DNA of 64,000 nucleotides from contig CAZPHB010000001.1 of the NCBI GenBank assembly GCA_964586595.1, forward strand, positions 62,001 to 126,000, written 5' to 3'. This document shows, piece by piece, positions 17,672 to 26,226 of this stretch (positions are counted from its first letter, which is position 1; each line of letters opens with the position of its first letter). Under the pieces are notes generated by a model that saw only the letters and a program-made list of their open reading frames with translations, was not told where the DNA came from and ran no database searches. This stretch comes from REEB481 sp964586595 (GTDB taxonomy: Bacteria; Bacteroidota; Bacteroidia; NS11-12g; UBA955). Both the position numbers and the translations under genes were made by a program.

Positions 17672-19072
17672 ATGTATCAAATAAAATTTGGCACAGACGG
17701 CTGGCGTGACATCATCGCAGAAACCTTTACCACCGAAAACGTAATGCGGGTTGCTGAAGGTACAGCAATACACCTGAAACAACTCCATGAATCACCGGTA
17801 TGTGTGGTTGGTTATGATTGCCGTTTTGGCGGTGCACTCTTCGCTTCCTTAACGGCGCGGATATTTGCTGCACATGGCATTCAATGTTACCTCTCAGAAG
17901 GATTTGTTTCCACGCCCATGGTTAGTTTGGTAACAAATAAACTGAATGCACATTTAGGCATCATTATTACCGCAAGCCACAATCCTCCATCGTATAATGG
18001 CTATAAAATAAAGGCCTCTTACGGCGGCCCTGCGATACCAGATGATGTGGCCAAAGTTGAGGCATTGATTCCCAACCATGTTCCTGCGCAACCAAAGCCG
18101 CTGGAGTTTTATCTTGATCAGGGAATCATCCAATACCTGGATATGGAAGCCATGTATCTGGAGCATGTGCGGGCTTCGTTCAACATGGGACTTTTGTCTT
18201 CCTTTGGACCGAAACTCGCTTACGATGCCATGTACGGAGCTGGACAAAAGGTGATCAAACAATTGTTGCCGCAGGCCTCATTGCTGCATTGTGAATACAA
18301 CCCAGGCTTTATGGGCCGAGCACCGGAGCCCATATTGAAAAATTTGCCTGAACTATCGGCCATGCTGCGCGACAACGAGAAACTTTCCTGCGGTTTGGCT
18401 ACCGATGGTGATGCAGACAGAATTGGCTTCTTCGACGCCGATGGCACATTTGTGGACAGCCACCACATCATTTTGCTGCTCATCAAGTACCTCACCGAAT
18501 ACAAAGGTTTGAGTGGAACTGTGGTTAAAAGCTTTAGTGTGAGTGATAAAGTAGATGTATTGTGTCGCTTGAAAGGTCTGGAAAGCATCACCACGAAAAT
18601 TGGATTTAAGTACATCTGCGAATACATGGTTCACGGCGATGTGCTCATTGGTGCGGAAGAAAGTGGTGGTATCGCCGTGAAAGGTCATATTCCCGAACGC
18701 GACGGTGTTTGGATAGGACTGGTGTTGATGGAATACATGGCGCTTACCGGCAAAAGCATCCGGGAGCTGATTCAGGATGTATATGCTGAAACCGGAAGCT
18801 TCGCGGTGGAACGTTACGATCTACATCTCAACAACGAGCAGAAAAACGCCATTGTTGCCGCTTGTGCACAACGCACCTTCACCCGATTTGGGCCTTATGA
18901 GGTTACCGCCGTAGAAGATATGGACGGTTACAAATTCCGACTGAACACCGGATCTTGGGTGATGATTCGTCCCTCAGGTACTGAGCCTGTTCTTAGGGTT
19001 TATGCCGAAGCACCCGACAGCGCAGAAGCATTTCTTATTCTTGAAGCTACAAGAAATCAGATTCTTCAATGA
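17672..19072 (+). CDS. Phosphoglucomutase/phosphomannomutase family protein
   Basis: Alpha-D-phosphohexomutase that moves phosphate between C1 and C6 of a hexose phosphate. All four family motifs are present in 466 residues: the phosphoserine loop TASHNPPSYNGYK (about residue 100), the metal loop ATDGDADRIGFFD, the sugar-binding GAEESGGIAVKGHIPERDG, and the phosphate-binding RPSGTEPVLRVYAE at the C terminus. Substrate cannot be told from motifs; a separate GlmM at 36192-37574 makes glucosamine an unlikely main substrate. The stop overlaps the next gene by 4 bases. Confidence 0.9.
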   Translation: MYQIKFGTDGWRDIIAETFTTENVMRVAEGTAIHLKQLHESPVCVVGYDCRFGGALFASLTARIFAAHGIQCYLSEGFVSTPMVSLVTNKLNAHLGIIITASHNPPSYNGYKIKASYGGPAIPDDVAKVEALIPNHVPAQPKPLEFYLDQGIIQYLDMEAMYLEHVRASFNMGLLSSFGPKLAYDAMYGAGQKVIKQLLPQASLLHCEYNPGFMGRAPEPILKNLPELSAMLRDNEKLSCGLATDGDADRIGFFDADGTFVDSHHIILLLIKYLTEYKGLSGTVVKSFSVSDKVDVLCRLKGLESITTKIGFKYICEYMVHGDVLIGAEESGGIAVKGHIPERDGVWIGLVLMEYMALTGKSIRELIQDVYAETGSFAVERYDLHLNNEQKNAIVAACAQRTFTRFGPYEVTAVEDMDGYKFRLNTGSWVMIRPSGTEPVLRVYAEAPDSAEAFLILEATRNQILQ

Positions 19073-19971
19073 GAATTGCGTTGTTGTTCCTCCTGCTGAA
19101 TTCTGTAGCATTGTTTTCAGCAAGTGTTGACAGCAGCCATATTTATCGCAAAAGAACGCTGATTGTTCACGGCGCAGTCATCGGAGGAACAGCAGCCGTT
19201 TACACAGGGTTGTATGGGCTTTGGTATGCGGGTTATCCCATGCAAAAATTTCATTGGCAGAATGATGCCCGGGAGTGGCGGGGCATGGATAAATGTGGTC
19301 ATGCCTTTTCCGCTTTTCAACTTTCCAATCAAACCTATCGCTGGTTTCGCTGGAGCGGTGCTACACAAAAGAAAAGCGCCGGACTTAGTGCCATCAGCGC
19401 CCTGTGCTTTCAAAATCCACTCGAAATACTTGATGGTTTCAGCACCGGCTGGGGTGCAAGCAAAGCTGATTTATTGGCCAACGCCTTTGGCGCATTGCTT
19501 TCCGGAGCGCAGCTTTATCGTTGGGGCGAAAACAAAATTTTGTTGAAGTTCAGCTATGCTCCAAGCAGTTTTGCACCACTTAGACCTTCCGTTTTGGGGG
19601 GGAACACGGCCGAACGACTCATGAAAGATTACAATGGACAAACCTATTGGTTGTCTGCCGGCATTCGGGATTTATTTGGATCTGAAACCAAAATTCCCGG
19701 ATGGTTAAATCTGGCCATTGGTTATGGAGCCAATGGCATGCTTGGCGGATACAACAACATTTGGCTGGATCGGCAGGGAATAACCCAAAACCGAAGTGAC
19801 ATTTCCAGGAGCAGCCAATGGTACCTCTCGCCCGACATCAGGTTCAGCAGGATTCCGACGGGGCGAAAGGGTTTAAAACAATTGTTCAGCTTCATGGATA
19901 TGGTTAAAGTACCCTTGCCGGGCTTGCTGTTGCATCAAGGTACTATTCGTGTACGCCCATGGTGCTTTTAG
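19069..19971 (+). CDS. DUF2279 (YfiM-like) envelope protein
   Basis: Envelope protein of unknown function, 300 residues. It has an N-terminal signal or anchor (MRIALLFLLLNSVALFSASV), a second hydrophobic stretch (VIGGTAAVYTGLYGLWYAGY), and the family-type segments EWRGMDKCGHAFSAFQ and STGWGASKADLLANAFGALL. The C-terminal half has repeated beta-strand-like stretches such as QWYLSPDIRFSR, compatible with an outer-membrane location. Translation is coupled to the preceding phosphohexomutase (ATGA overlap). Confidence 0.75.
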   Translation: MRIALLFLLLNSVALFSASVDSSHIYRKRTLIVHGAVIGGTAAVYTGLYGLWYAGYPMQKFHWQNDAREWRGMDKCGHAFSAFQLSNQTYRWFRWSGATQKKSAGLSAISALCFQNPLEILDGFSTGWGASKADLLANAFGALLSGAQLYRWGENKILLKFSYAPSSFAPLRPSVLGGNTAERLMKDYNGQTYWLSAGIRDLFGSETKIPGWLNLAIGYGANGMLGGYNNIWLDRQGITQNRSDISRSSQWYLSPDIRFSRIPTGRKGLKQLFSFMDMVKVPLPGLLLHQGTIRVRPWCF

Positions 19972-20056
19972 CCGGAATGGTGTGTTGCGACCATGAATGC
20001 ATCAGTTTCAACTGAAAATCTTAATTTCGCGGCCCTGTTCAAACAGAACTTCTATC

Positions 20057-22510
20057 ATGAAAGATACCATACTCTACCTCGTACCCGCTTTGGGTGTCAT
20101 CGGACTCATTGTGATGGCACTGAAAAGCTCCTGGGTAAGCCGTCAGGATGCGGGTGATGAAAAAATGCAAAATCTAGCGGGAAAAATTGCCCGCGGTGCT
20201 ATGGCGTTCCTCCGCGCCGAATGGAAAGTACTGAGCTACTTCGCCATTGTTGCTGCAGCCCTTTTGGCCTACAGCGGAACAGTTAAAGAAGTAAACGGAA
20301 TTAAAATCCATTCGCATTGGATCATTTCCGTGGCATTCCTGATAGGCGCATTCCTTTCTGCACTTGCCGGATATTTCGGTATGCGCATTGCCACCAAGGC
20401 CAATGTTCGTACCACTCAGGCTGCAAAAACCAGCCTTGCGAAAGCCTTGCAGGTTTCTTTTTCCGGTGGAACCGTAATGGGTTTGGGCGTTGCCGGCCTT
20501 GCCGTATTGGGACTTGGTGGATTGTTCATTGCCTTTTACAACATGTTTTATGTAGGTACCGATGCTGCCTTGCAGGGCGATGCCATGAAAACAGTGATTG
20601 AAGTATTGACCGGATTTTCCCTGGGTGCCGAATCCATTGCTTTGTTTGCACGTGTTGGCGGCGGTATTTACACTAAAGCTGCCGACGTTGGCGCCGATTT
20701 GGTTGGCAAAGTAGAAGCCGGAATTCCGGAAGATGACCCTCGCAACCCGGCTACCATTGCCGATAACGTTGGCGATAACGTTGGAGATGTAGCCGGTATG
20801 GGTGCCGACCTGTTCGGAAGCTATGTAGCAACCATCCTCGCCACCATGGTATTAGGTCAGGAAATCAATGCTTCCGCAGATAATTTCGGAGGCCTCTCTC
20901 CCATTTTGCTCCCCATGGTCATTGCAGGAATGGGATTGATTTTCTCCATCATTGGAACCTTCTTCGTACGCATCAAAAACGACCAGGGTAATGTGCAACA
21001 GGCCCTGAACCTAGGGAATTGGTCCAGCATCATCCTGACCATTGCCGCGAGCTATTTTGCCGTAACCATGTTGTTGCCGGCTGAATTGGAACTTCGTGGT
21101 GTGCAGTTCAGCAGCATGGATGTTTATTATGCAATCATTACAGGATTGGTGGTTGGAGCCATCATGAGCTGGATTACTGAATTCTATACAGCCATGGGCA
21201 AACGTCCGGTAAACTCCATCGTGCAGAAATCTGGCACCGGACATGCTACAAACATCATCGGTGGTTTGTCCGTAGGCATGGAATCTACCGTTATTCCCAT
21301 CATCACCCTGGCAGCAGGCATTTATATTTCTTATGCATTTGCAGGCCTGTATGGTGTTGCGATTGCTGCGGCCGGCATGATGGCTACCACCGCCATGCAA
21401 CTGGCTATTGACGCTTTTGGGCCGATTGCCGATAACGCAGGTGGAATTGCTGAAATGAGCGATTTACCTGAGGAAGTGCGCGGGCGCACCGATATCCTGG
21501 ATGCTGTAGGTAATACCACCGCCGCAACAGGTAAAGGCTTTGCCATAGCTTCAGCAGCACTTACTTCACTGGCGCTGTTTGCCGCTTTCGTGGGTGTGGC
21601 AGGAATCACCGGCATTGACATTTACAAAGCTCCGGTACTTGCCGCCTTGTTTGTGGGTGGCATGATCCCTTTCATCTTTTCCGCACTGGCTATTGCCGCC
21701 GTGGGAAATGCTGCCATGGATATGGTGAAGGAAGTGCGCAGGCAGTTCCGCGAAATTCCCGGCATCATGGAATATAAAGCCGAACCTGAATATGAAAAGT
21801 GTGTGGAAATCAGCACCAAGGCGTCCATCCGTCAGATGATGCTTCCCGGTGCCATTGCCTTGGTTTCTCCGGTGATTGTAGGTTTCCTTTTTGGTCCTGA
21901 AGTATTGGGCGGATTGCTGGCCGGCATTACCGTAAGCGGAGTGCTCATGGGCATCTTCCAAAACAACGCGGGCGGCGCTTGGGACAATGCCAAGAAGTCA
22001 TTTGAAAAAGGTGTGGTGATTGACGGTGTTACACACTACAAAAAATCTGAACCACACAAAGCATCGGTTACCGGTGATACCGTTGGTGACCCATTCAAAG
22101 ACACCAGTGGTCCGAGCATGAACATCCTGATCAAACTCACGAGCATTGTTTCTTTGATTATTGCTCCTTACATCGCAGAACCCGCCGGCAATCATGGCGG
22201 TGCAATGGGTGAAACCAAGAAAACCGAATGTTGCGATACCAAAGCAGGTGCCGCAAAAGGTTGCGACATGAGCATGTGTGCAACCATGAGTAAAGAAGCA
22301 TGTGCCCGTCATTGTGACAGCATGCAGTGTGATTCAGCTTCGAAGGCACATTGCATGAGCCATTATGGTGCGGATGGCAAATTCAAGGCTTGCGGCGGTC
22401 CTTGTTGCGCTCCTAAAAAGGATTGTTGCAAAGACGCGCCAAAAACAGAAGCAAATGCTTCACCGGCTGCAGCGAAGAAAGCCTGCTGTTCGGGAGACGA
22501 AAAACACTAA
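20057..22510 (+). CDS. hppA: Membrane-bound pyrophosphatase (ion pump) with cysteine-rich C-terminal tail
   Basis: Integral membrane pump using pyrophosphate hydrolysis to move H+ or Na+. It carries the family core with the acidic substrate-binding segment EDDPRNPATIADNVGDNVGD, preceded by DVGADLVGKVEAGIP, and the late segments NAGGAWDNAKKSFEKG and TVGDPFKDTSGPS. GNTTAATGKG has Ala where K+-independent enzymes have Lys, pointing to the K+-dependent class. The start at 20057 (MKDTILYLVPALG) is chosen over an upstream ATG at 19997 because the first membrane helix follows. Unusually, after the last helix (LIIAPYIAEPAG) there is a hydrophilic tail of about 104 residues (22196-22510) with 15 cysteines, five of them as CC pairs; it is continuous in frame. 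Confidence 0.93.
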   Translation: MKDTILYLVPALGVIGLIVMALKSSWVSRQDAGDEKMQNLAGKIARGAMAFLRAEWKVLSYFAIVAAALLAYSGTVKEVNGIKIHSHWIISVAFLIGAFLSALAGYFGMRIATKANVRTTQAAKTSLAKALQVSFSGGTVMGLGVAGLAVLGLGGLFIAFYNMFYVGTDAALQGDAMKTVIEVLTGFSLGAESIALFARVGGGIYTKAADVGADLVGKVEAGIPEDDPRNPATIADNVGDNVGDVAGMGADLFGSYVATILATMVLGQEINASADNFGGLSPILLPMVIAGMGLIFSIIGTFFVRIKNDQGNVQQALNLGNWSSIILTIAASYFAVTMLLPAELELRGVQFSSMDVYYAIITGLVVGAIMSWITEFYTAMGKRPVNSIVQKSGTGHATNIIGGLSVGMESTVIPIITLAAGIYISYAFAGLYGVAIAAAGMMATTAMQLAIDAFGPIADNAGGIAEMSDLPEEVRGRTDILDAVGNTTAATGKGFAIASAALTSLALFAAFVGVAGITGIDIYKAPVLAALFVGGMIPFIFSALAIAAVGNAAMDMVKEVRRQFREIPGIMEYKAEPEYEKCVEISTKASIRQMMLPGAIALVSPVIVGFLFGPEVLGGLLAGITVSGVLMGIFQNNAGGAWDNAKKSFEKGVVIDGVTHYKKSEPHKASVTGDTVGDPFKDTSGPSMNILIKLTSIVSLIIAPYIAEPAGNHGGAMGETKKTECCDTKAGAAKGCDMSMCATMSKEACARHCDSMQCDSASKAHCMSHYGADGKFKACGGPCCAPKKDCCKDAPKTEANASPAAAKKACCSGDEKH

Positions 22511-22512
22511 AT

Positions 22513-22548
22513 AAAAAAAGCCGCTGCATCAAAACAGCGGCTTTTTTT
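22513..22548 (+). terminator. Rho-independent terminator after hppA
   Basis: Perfect 14-bp inverted repeat (22513-22526 with 22535-22548; AGCCGCTG core, 8-base loop) ending in seven T residues. Confidence 0.9.
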
Positions 22549-22593
22549 ATGCCTGCAATTCATGGTGGTATTCCATTCAGCAGGATGCCTGCT

Positions 22594-22601
22594 TATTTTT
22601 G
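22594..22601 (+). promoter_or_regulatory. -7 box (TATTTTTG) upstream of thrS
   Basis: Exact TAnnTTTG match ending 28 bases before the thrS ATG and downstream of the hppA terminator. It supports a separate thrS-infC-rpmI-rplT transcript. No clear -33 box. Confidence 0.45.
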
Positions 22602-22629
22602 CCAACTTTACGACATCGCGCAGCGAAGC

Positions 22630-24558
22630 ATGAATATAAAGATTACGTTTCCGGATGGTGCGGTCAGGGAATATCCGCAAGGAAGTTCAGCCCTGGACAT
22701 CGCCAAAAGTATCAGTGAAGGCCTGGCGCGAAACGTGCTGGCCGCCAAGGTGAATGGTCAGGTGACAGATGCTGCGGGAAGCATTCAAACCGACGCCACA
22801 CTTTCCCTGCTCACCTGGAATGATCCGGAAGGCAAGGCTGCTTTTTGGCACAGCAGTGCCCACCTGTTGGCCGAAGCGCTCGAAGCAGCATTTCCCGGCA
22901 TTAAGCTTGGCATTGGTCCTCCCATAGAACGTGGCTTTTACTACGATATCGATTTTGGCGATAAACGTTTCAGTTCTGAAGAGTTCGAGGCCATAGAGAA
23001 AAAAATGCTGGAATTGGCGCGACAGGCCAATCCGTACATCAGAAAAGAAGTAACTAAAGCAGAAGCCATTGCATATTTCACGGCAAAGGATGACCCATAC
23101 AAACTGGAATTGCTCGAAGGCCTGGAAGACGGACAAATCACCTTCTATGAGCAAGGGAATTTTGTTGATTTATGCCGCGGCCCACATATTCCCAATACCG
23201 GCCACATCAAAGCTGTAAAGTTGCTTAATACCGCCGGTGCTTATTGGAGGGGTAACGAAAAGAACAAGCAACTCACCAGAATTTACGCCATTACCTTCCC
23301 AAAAAAATCAGAACTTGATGAGTACCTGATCATGTTGGAGGAGGCAAAAAAGCGCGACCATCGCAGGTTGGGTAAAGATATGGGCTTGTTTACGTTTAGC
23401 CAGCGTGTGGGACAGGGTTTACCCCTTTGGCTGCCAAAAGGTGCGGCCATGCGAGATCGGCTGGAACAATTCCTTCGAAAAAAACAGCGCGACCTGGGTT
23501 ATCAGCAGGTAATCACGCCTCATATTGCTTCCAAAGAGCTGTATGTGACCAGCGGCCACTTCGCTAAATACGGAAAGGACAGCTTCCAGCCCATTCATAC
23601 GCCTGACGAAGACGAAGAATTTCTGCTCAAGCCCATGAATTGCCCGCACCACTGCGAAATTTACAACAGCGAACCGCGAAGCTATAAAGACCTTCCCCTT
23701 CGTTTTGCAGAATTTGGCACCGTATATCGATACGAGCAAAGCGGCGAACTACACGGTTTGACAAGGGTTCGTGGTTTTACCCAGGACGACGCACATATTT
23801 TTTGTCAACCCGACCAGGTTAAAGAAGAATTTAAAATTGTTATTGATCTGGTTTTGTATGTGTTGCGCGTGCTGGATTTCAAGAAGTACACAGCCCAGGT
23901 GAGCCTGCGCGACCCGAACAATCCCGAAAAGTACATTGGTTCGGAAGAAAATTGGAACCGAGCTGAAGCCGCCATTATTGAGGCCACTCAGGAAATGGGC
24001 ATGAACACAACCGTTGCCTATGGTGAAGCGGCTTTTTATGGTCCGAAGCTTGATTTTATGGTACAGGATGCTTTGGGCAGAGAATGGCAACTTGGCACCA
24101 TTCAGGTTGACTACAATTTGCCTGAACGCTTCCAGTTGAATTACACAGGTTCCGACGGCCAAAAGCACCGTCCTGTAATGATCCACAGGGCGCCTTTCGG
24201 AAGCATGGAACGCTTTGTTGCAGTGCTGCTCGAACACACGGGCGGAAATCTGCCGCTGTGGTTGGTTCCCGACCAGGTTGCAGTGCTGCCCATCAGCGAA
24301 AAGCATTTGGAATATGCACAAAGCGTTTTGCAATTACTTAAAAAGTCCGATATTCGCGGACTTATTGACGAAAGGTCTGAAAAAGCGGGTAAGAAAATAC
24401 GCGACGCAGAAATGAGTAAGATACCCTACATGTTGGTGGTTGGCGAAAAAGAAGCCGAGACGCAAACGGTAAGTGTACGCAAACATGGAGGCGCAGATTT
24501 GGGGTCAATGAGCCTTGCGGAATTTTCCGCAATCATTACAAAAGAAACGACCTTTTAA
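22630..24558 (+). CDS. thrS: Threonine-tRNA ligase
   Basis: Charges tRNA-Thr with threonine. The 642 residues show the TGS domain (MNIKITFPDGAVREYPQG), the editing domain with HSSAHLLAEALE and FVDLCRGPHIPNTG, class II core motifs (LLKPMNCPHHCEIY with the zinc cysteine, FAEFGTVYRYEQSGELHGL, VRGFTQDDAHIFC) and the anticodon-binding domain (VAVLPISEKHLEYA). The start at 22630 fits the TGS domain exactly; the frame is open upstream through the hppA terminator to 22423, which cannot be coding. It leads the translation-gene operon. Confidence 0.97.
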   Translation: MNIKITFPDGAVREYPQGSSALDIAKSISEGLARNVLAAKVNGQVTDAAGSIQTDATLSLLTWNDPEGKAAFWHSSAHLLAEALEAAFPGIKLGIGPPIERGFYYDIDFGDKRFSSEEFEAIEKKMLELARQANPYIRKEVTKAEAIAYFTAKDDPYKLELLEGLEDGQITFYEQGNFVDLCRGPHIPNTGHIKAVKLLNTAGAYWRGNEKNKQLTRIYAITFPKKSELDEYLIMLEEAKKRDHRRLGKDMGLFTFSQRVGQGLPLWLPKGAAMRDRLEQFLRKKQRDLGYQQVITPHIASKELYVTSGHFAKYGKDSFQPIHTPDEDEEFLLKPMNCPHHCEIYNSEPRSYKDLPLRFAEFGTVYRYEQSGELHGLTRVRGFTQDDAHIFCQPDQVKEEFKIVIDLVLYVLRVLDFKKYTAQVSLRDPNNPEKYIGSEENWNRAEAAIIEATQEMGMNTTVAYGEAAFYGPKLDFMVQDALGREWQLGTIQVDYNLPERFQLNYTGSDGQKHRPVMIHRAPFGSMERFVAVLLEHTGGNLPLWLVPDQVAVLPISEKHLEYAQSVLQLLKKSDIRGLIDERSEKAGKKIRDAEMSKIPYMLVVGEKEAETQTVSVRKHGGADLGSMSLAEFSAIITKETTF

Positions 24559-24569
24559 AGGAATAGGAC

Positions 24570-25115
24570 TTGCAAAAATTCAACAGAAGGGAAAAAGAGC
24601 CCCTGCACAAAATCAACAATGCCATCACCGCCGAGCAGGTTCGCGTGGTTGGTGACGACATTGAACAGGGTGTATATCCTTTAGCCAAGGCTATAGAATT
24701 GGCATTCAAAGTAGGTTTGGATCTGGTAGAAATTTCACCCAACGCAGAGCCGCCGGTATGTAAAATTGTTGATTACAAGAAATTCCTCTACGAGCAAAAG
24801 AAGAAGCAAAAGGAAATCAAGGCCAATACCGTTAAGCAAGTCATCAAGGAAATTCGTTTCGGGCCCAATACCGACGACCATGATATTGCCTTCAAGCTGA
24901 ATCATGCACGCCACTTCCTGCAGGAAGGCAACAAGGTTCGGTGTTACGTATTTTTTCGCGGCCGTACCATCATGTACAAGGAGCGCGGCGAAGAACTGTT
25001 GATGAAATTTGCAAACACCCTTCAGGATGAAGGTATGGCCAAAATGGAAATGGCCCCGAAAGTAGAAGGAAAGAAAATGGCCATCTTGTTGGCTCCAAAA
25101 GGAAAAAAAGGATAA
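24570..25115 (+). CDS. infC: Translation initiation factor IF-3
   Basis: Binds the 30S subunit, prevents premature 50S joining and checks start-codon pairing. The 181 residues contain the N-domain (INNAITAEQVRVVGDD, GLDLVEISPNAEPPVCKIVDYKKFLYE, given in parts) and the C-domain (KEIRFGPNTDDHDIAFKLNHA, here KEIRFGPNTDDHD). The start codon is TTG at 24570: an in-frame TAG lies two codons upstream and there is no ATG until late in the protein. A purine stretch AAAGGA lies about 7 bases before it. Rare start codons are a known feature of infC, tied to its own initiation-fidelity control. Confidence 0.95.
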   Translation: MQKFNRREKEPLHKINNAITAEQVRVVGDDIEQGVYPLAKAIELAFKVGLDLVEISPNAEPPVCKIVDYKKFLYEQKKKQKEIKANTVKQVIKEIRFGPNTDDHDIAFKLNHARHFLQEGNKVRCYVFFRGRTIMYKERGEELLMKFANTLQDEGMAKMEMAPKVEGKKMAILLAPKGKKG

Positions 25116-25138
25116 ACGAACTTTAACGAATCAATTAT

Positions 25139-25339
25139 ATGCCCAAACAGAAGACCAATTCGAGCGCGAAAAAACGCTTTAAGGTAACAGGCTCAGGGAA
25201 GATTGTGCGCAATAAGGCGTTCAAAAACCATATCCTCACCAAAAAAACCACCAAACAGAAGCGGGCGCTCGGTCATGATACCGTGATCAGCCCTGCAGAT
25301 GAGCGCAACGTGAAATTCATGCTCCGTTTGGGAAAATAA
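25139..25339 (+). CDS. rpmI: 50S ribosomal protein L35 (bL35)
   Basis: Small basic large-subunit protein. The 66 residues start MPKQKTNSSAKKRFKVTGSG and end NVKFMLRLGK, typical of the family. It sits between infC and rplT, the classic order. Confidence 0.96.
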   Translation: MPKQKTNSSAKKRFKVTGSGKIVRNKAFKNHILTKKTTKQKRALGHDTVISPADERNVKFMLRLGK

Positions 25340-25350
25340 ACAGAAACTTT

Positions 25351-25395
25351 TGACCGTAGCTTTTAAGTTCCTGCGCATGCAGGGCGCTTAGGTCA
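25351..25395 (+). promoter_or_regulatory. Possible structured leader between rpmI and rplT
   Basis: Nested complementary segments: TGACC (25351-25355) with GGTCA (25391-25395), TAAG (25364-25367) with CTTA (25387-25390), and CCTGC-GCAT-GCAGG (25370-25383), with an 8-base bulge on the left. L20 represses its own operon in other bacteria by binding mRNA; a similar role here is inference only. Confidence 0.3.
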
Positions 25396-25410
25396 GTAAA
25401 CTAAACAAAT

Positions 25411-25758
25411 ATGCCAAGATCAGTCAACAACGTAGCTTCCCGCGCACGCCGGAAGAAGGTGATGAGGTTAGCCAAAGGCTACTTCGGACGCCGCAAAAAT
25501 GTTTGGACCGTTGCCAAAAACGCGGTCGAAAAAGGACTTACCTATGCTTACCGCGATCGCCGCGCCAAAAAACGCGAATTCAGAGCACTCTGGATTCAGC
25601 GTATCAATGCCGCCGCTCGTGAGGAAGGCATGTCTTACAGCCAGTTCATGCACCTTGCTTCAACCAAGGGTATTGAATTAAACCGTAAAGTTCTTGCGGA
25701 TTTGGCCATGAACAATCCAGAAGCATTCAAAGCCATTGTTGCTCAGGTTAAATCCTGA
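25411..25758 (+). CDS. rplT: 50S ribosomal protein L20 (bL20)
   Basis: Early-assembly large-subunit protein that binds 23S rRNA. The 115 residues include MPRSVNNVASRARRKKVMRL, RLAKGYFGRRKNVW and AYRDRRAKKREFRALWIQRI, all characteristic. It is the last gene of the thrS-infC-rpmI-rplT run and is followed by a strong terminator. Confidence 0.97.
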   Translation: MPRSVNNVASRARRKKVMRLAKGYFGRRKNVWTVAKNAVEKGLTYAYRDRRAKKREFRALWIQRINAAAREEGMSYSQFMHLASTKGIELNRKVLADLAMNNPEAFKAIVAQVKS

Positions 25759-25777
25759 TTTCATCGGCCTCAAACAT

Positions 25778-25807
25778 AAAAAAAGCCCCTGAATTGGGGC
25801 TTTTTTT
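25778..25807 (+). terminator. Bidirectional rho-independent terminator between rplT and the cytochrome gene
   Basis: Perfect 12-bp inverted repeat (25778-25789 with 25796-25807, AAGCCCC core, 6-base loop) with A and T runs on either side, so it can serve rplT and the convergent minus-strand cytochrome gene. Confidence 0.85.
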
Positions 25808-25823
25808 ATGGAGTTCTGTTTGA

Positions 25824-26192
25824 TCAACTTTTTTGATAAACAATGGTGTACAGCCTGAGGTGATGGGCCTCATCAGGCGTAAGCTTCGCCCTGGGAATCA
25901 TTAACTGCAACACGCGCTCCCAAGCCACTGCATCGTATTTTTTGGCATCTTTCCAGCCATGACACTTGGTGCAAGTACCGTAATAAATTGTTTTCCCCGT
26001 AGTCAACTGTTCCATGGTGGCACTGTTGTCCATATCTTTTGCCAAATCCAGCCATTCCGGCTTGATGTCAGCAGCATTGGTGCCGGAAGTGTTTTGGGAT
26101 TTTTCGGTATTGTTAGCTACAGGCTTGGGTGTCTTGCAAGCCAACAACAGGATGCATGCCGCAGCGAAACTGTAAAAAATGCTCTTGGTCAT
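25824..26192 (-). CDS. Small c-type cytochrome lipoprotein
   Basis: Predicted lipoprotein: signal peptide with lipobox LLLAC (Cys at about residue 19), a low-complexity linker (KTPKPVANNTEKSQNTSGTN), then one haem c site TCTKCHGW (CxxCH) and a possible distal Met in QLMIPRAKLTPDE. The 122 residues fit a one-haem electron carrier held to a membrane by lipid. The redox partner is unknown; it is monocistronic with its own promoter. Haem attachment is inferred from the motif. Confidence 0.8.
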   Translation of the reverse strand: MTKSIFYSFAAACILLLACKTPKPVANNTEKSQNTSGTNAADIKPEWLDLAKDMDNSATMEQLTTGKTIYYGTCTKCHGWKDAKKYDAVAWERVLQLMIPRAKLTPDEAHHLRLYTIVYQKS

Positions 26193-26196
26193 TGCT

Positions 26197-26226
26197 CAAA
26201 ATTAAATAGTCTTTAAGGAATTACAA
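26197..26226 (-). promoter_or_regulatory. Promoter of the cytochrome gene
   Basis: On the minus strand: TTG at 26226-26224, 19-base spacer, TAATTTTG at 26204-26197 (exact -7 consensus). The box ends 4 bases before the ATG at 26192, implying a leaderless mRNA. The -33 box lies in the 3' end of murF. Confidence 0.5.

Noticed and set aside
22423..22629. N-terminal extension of thrS
   Set aside because: It would read through the hppA 3' end and its terminator; the TGS domain starts exactly at 22630.
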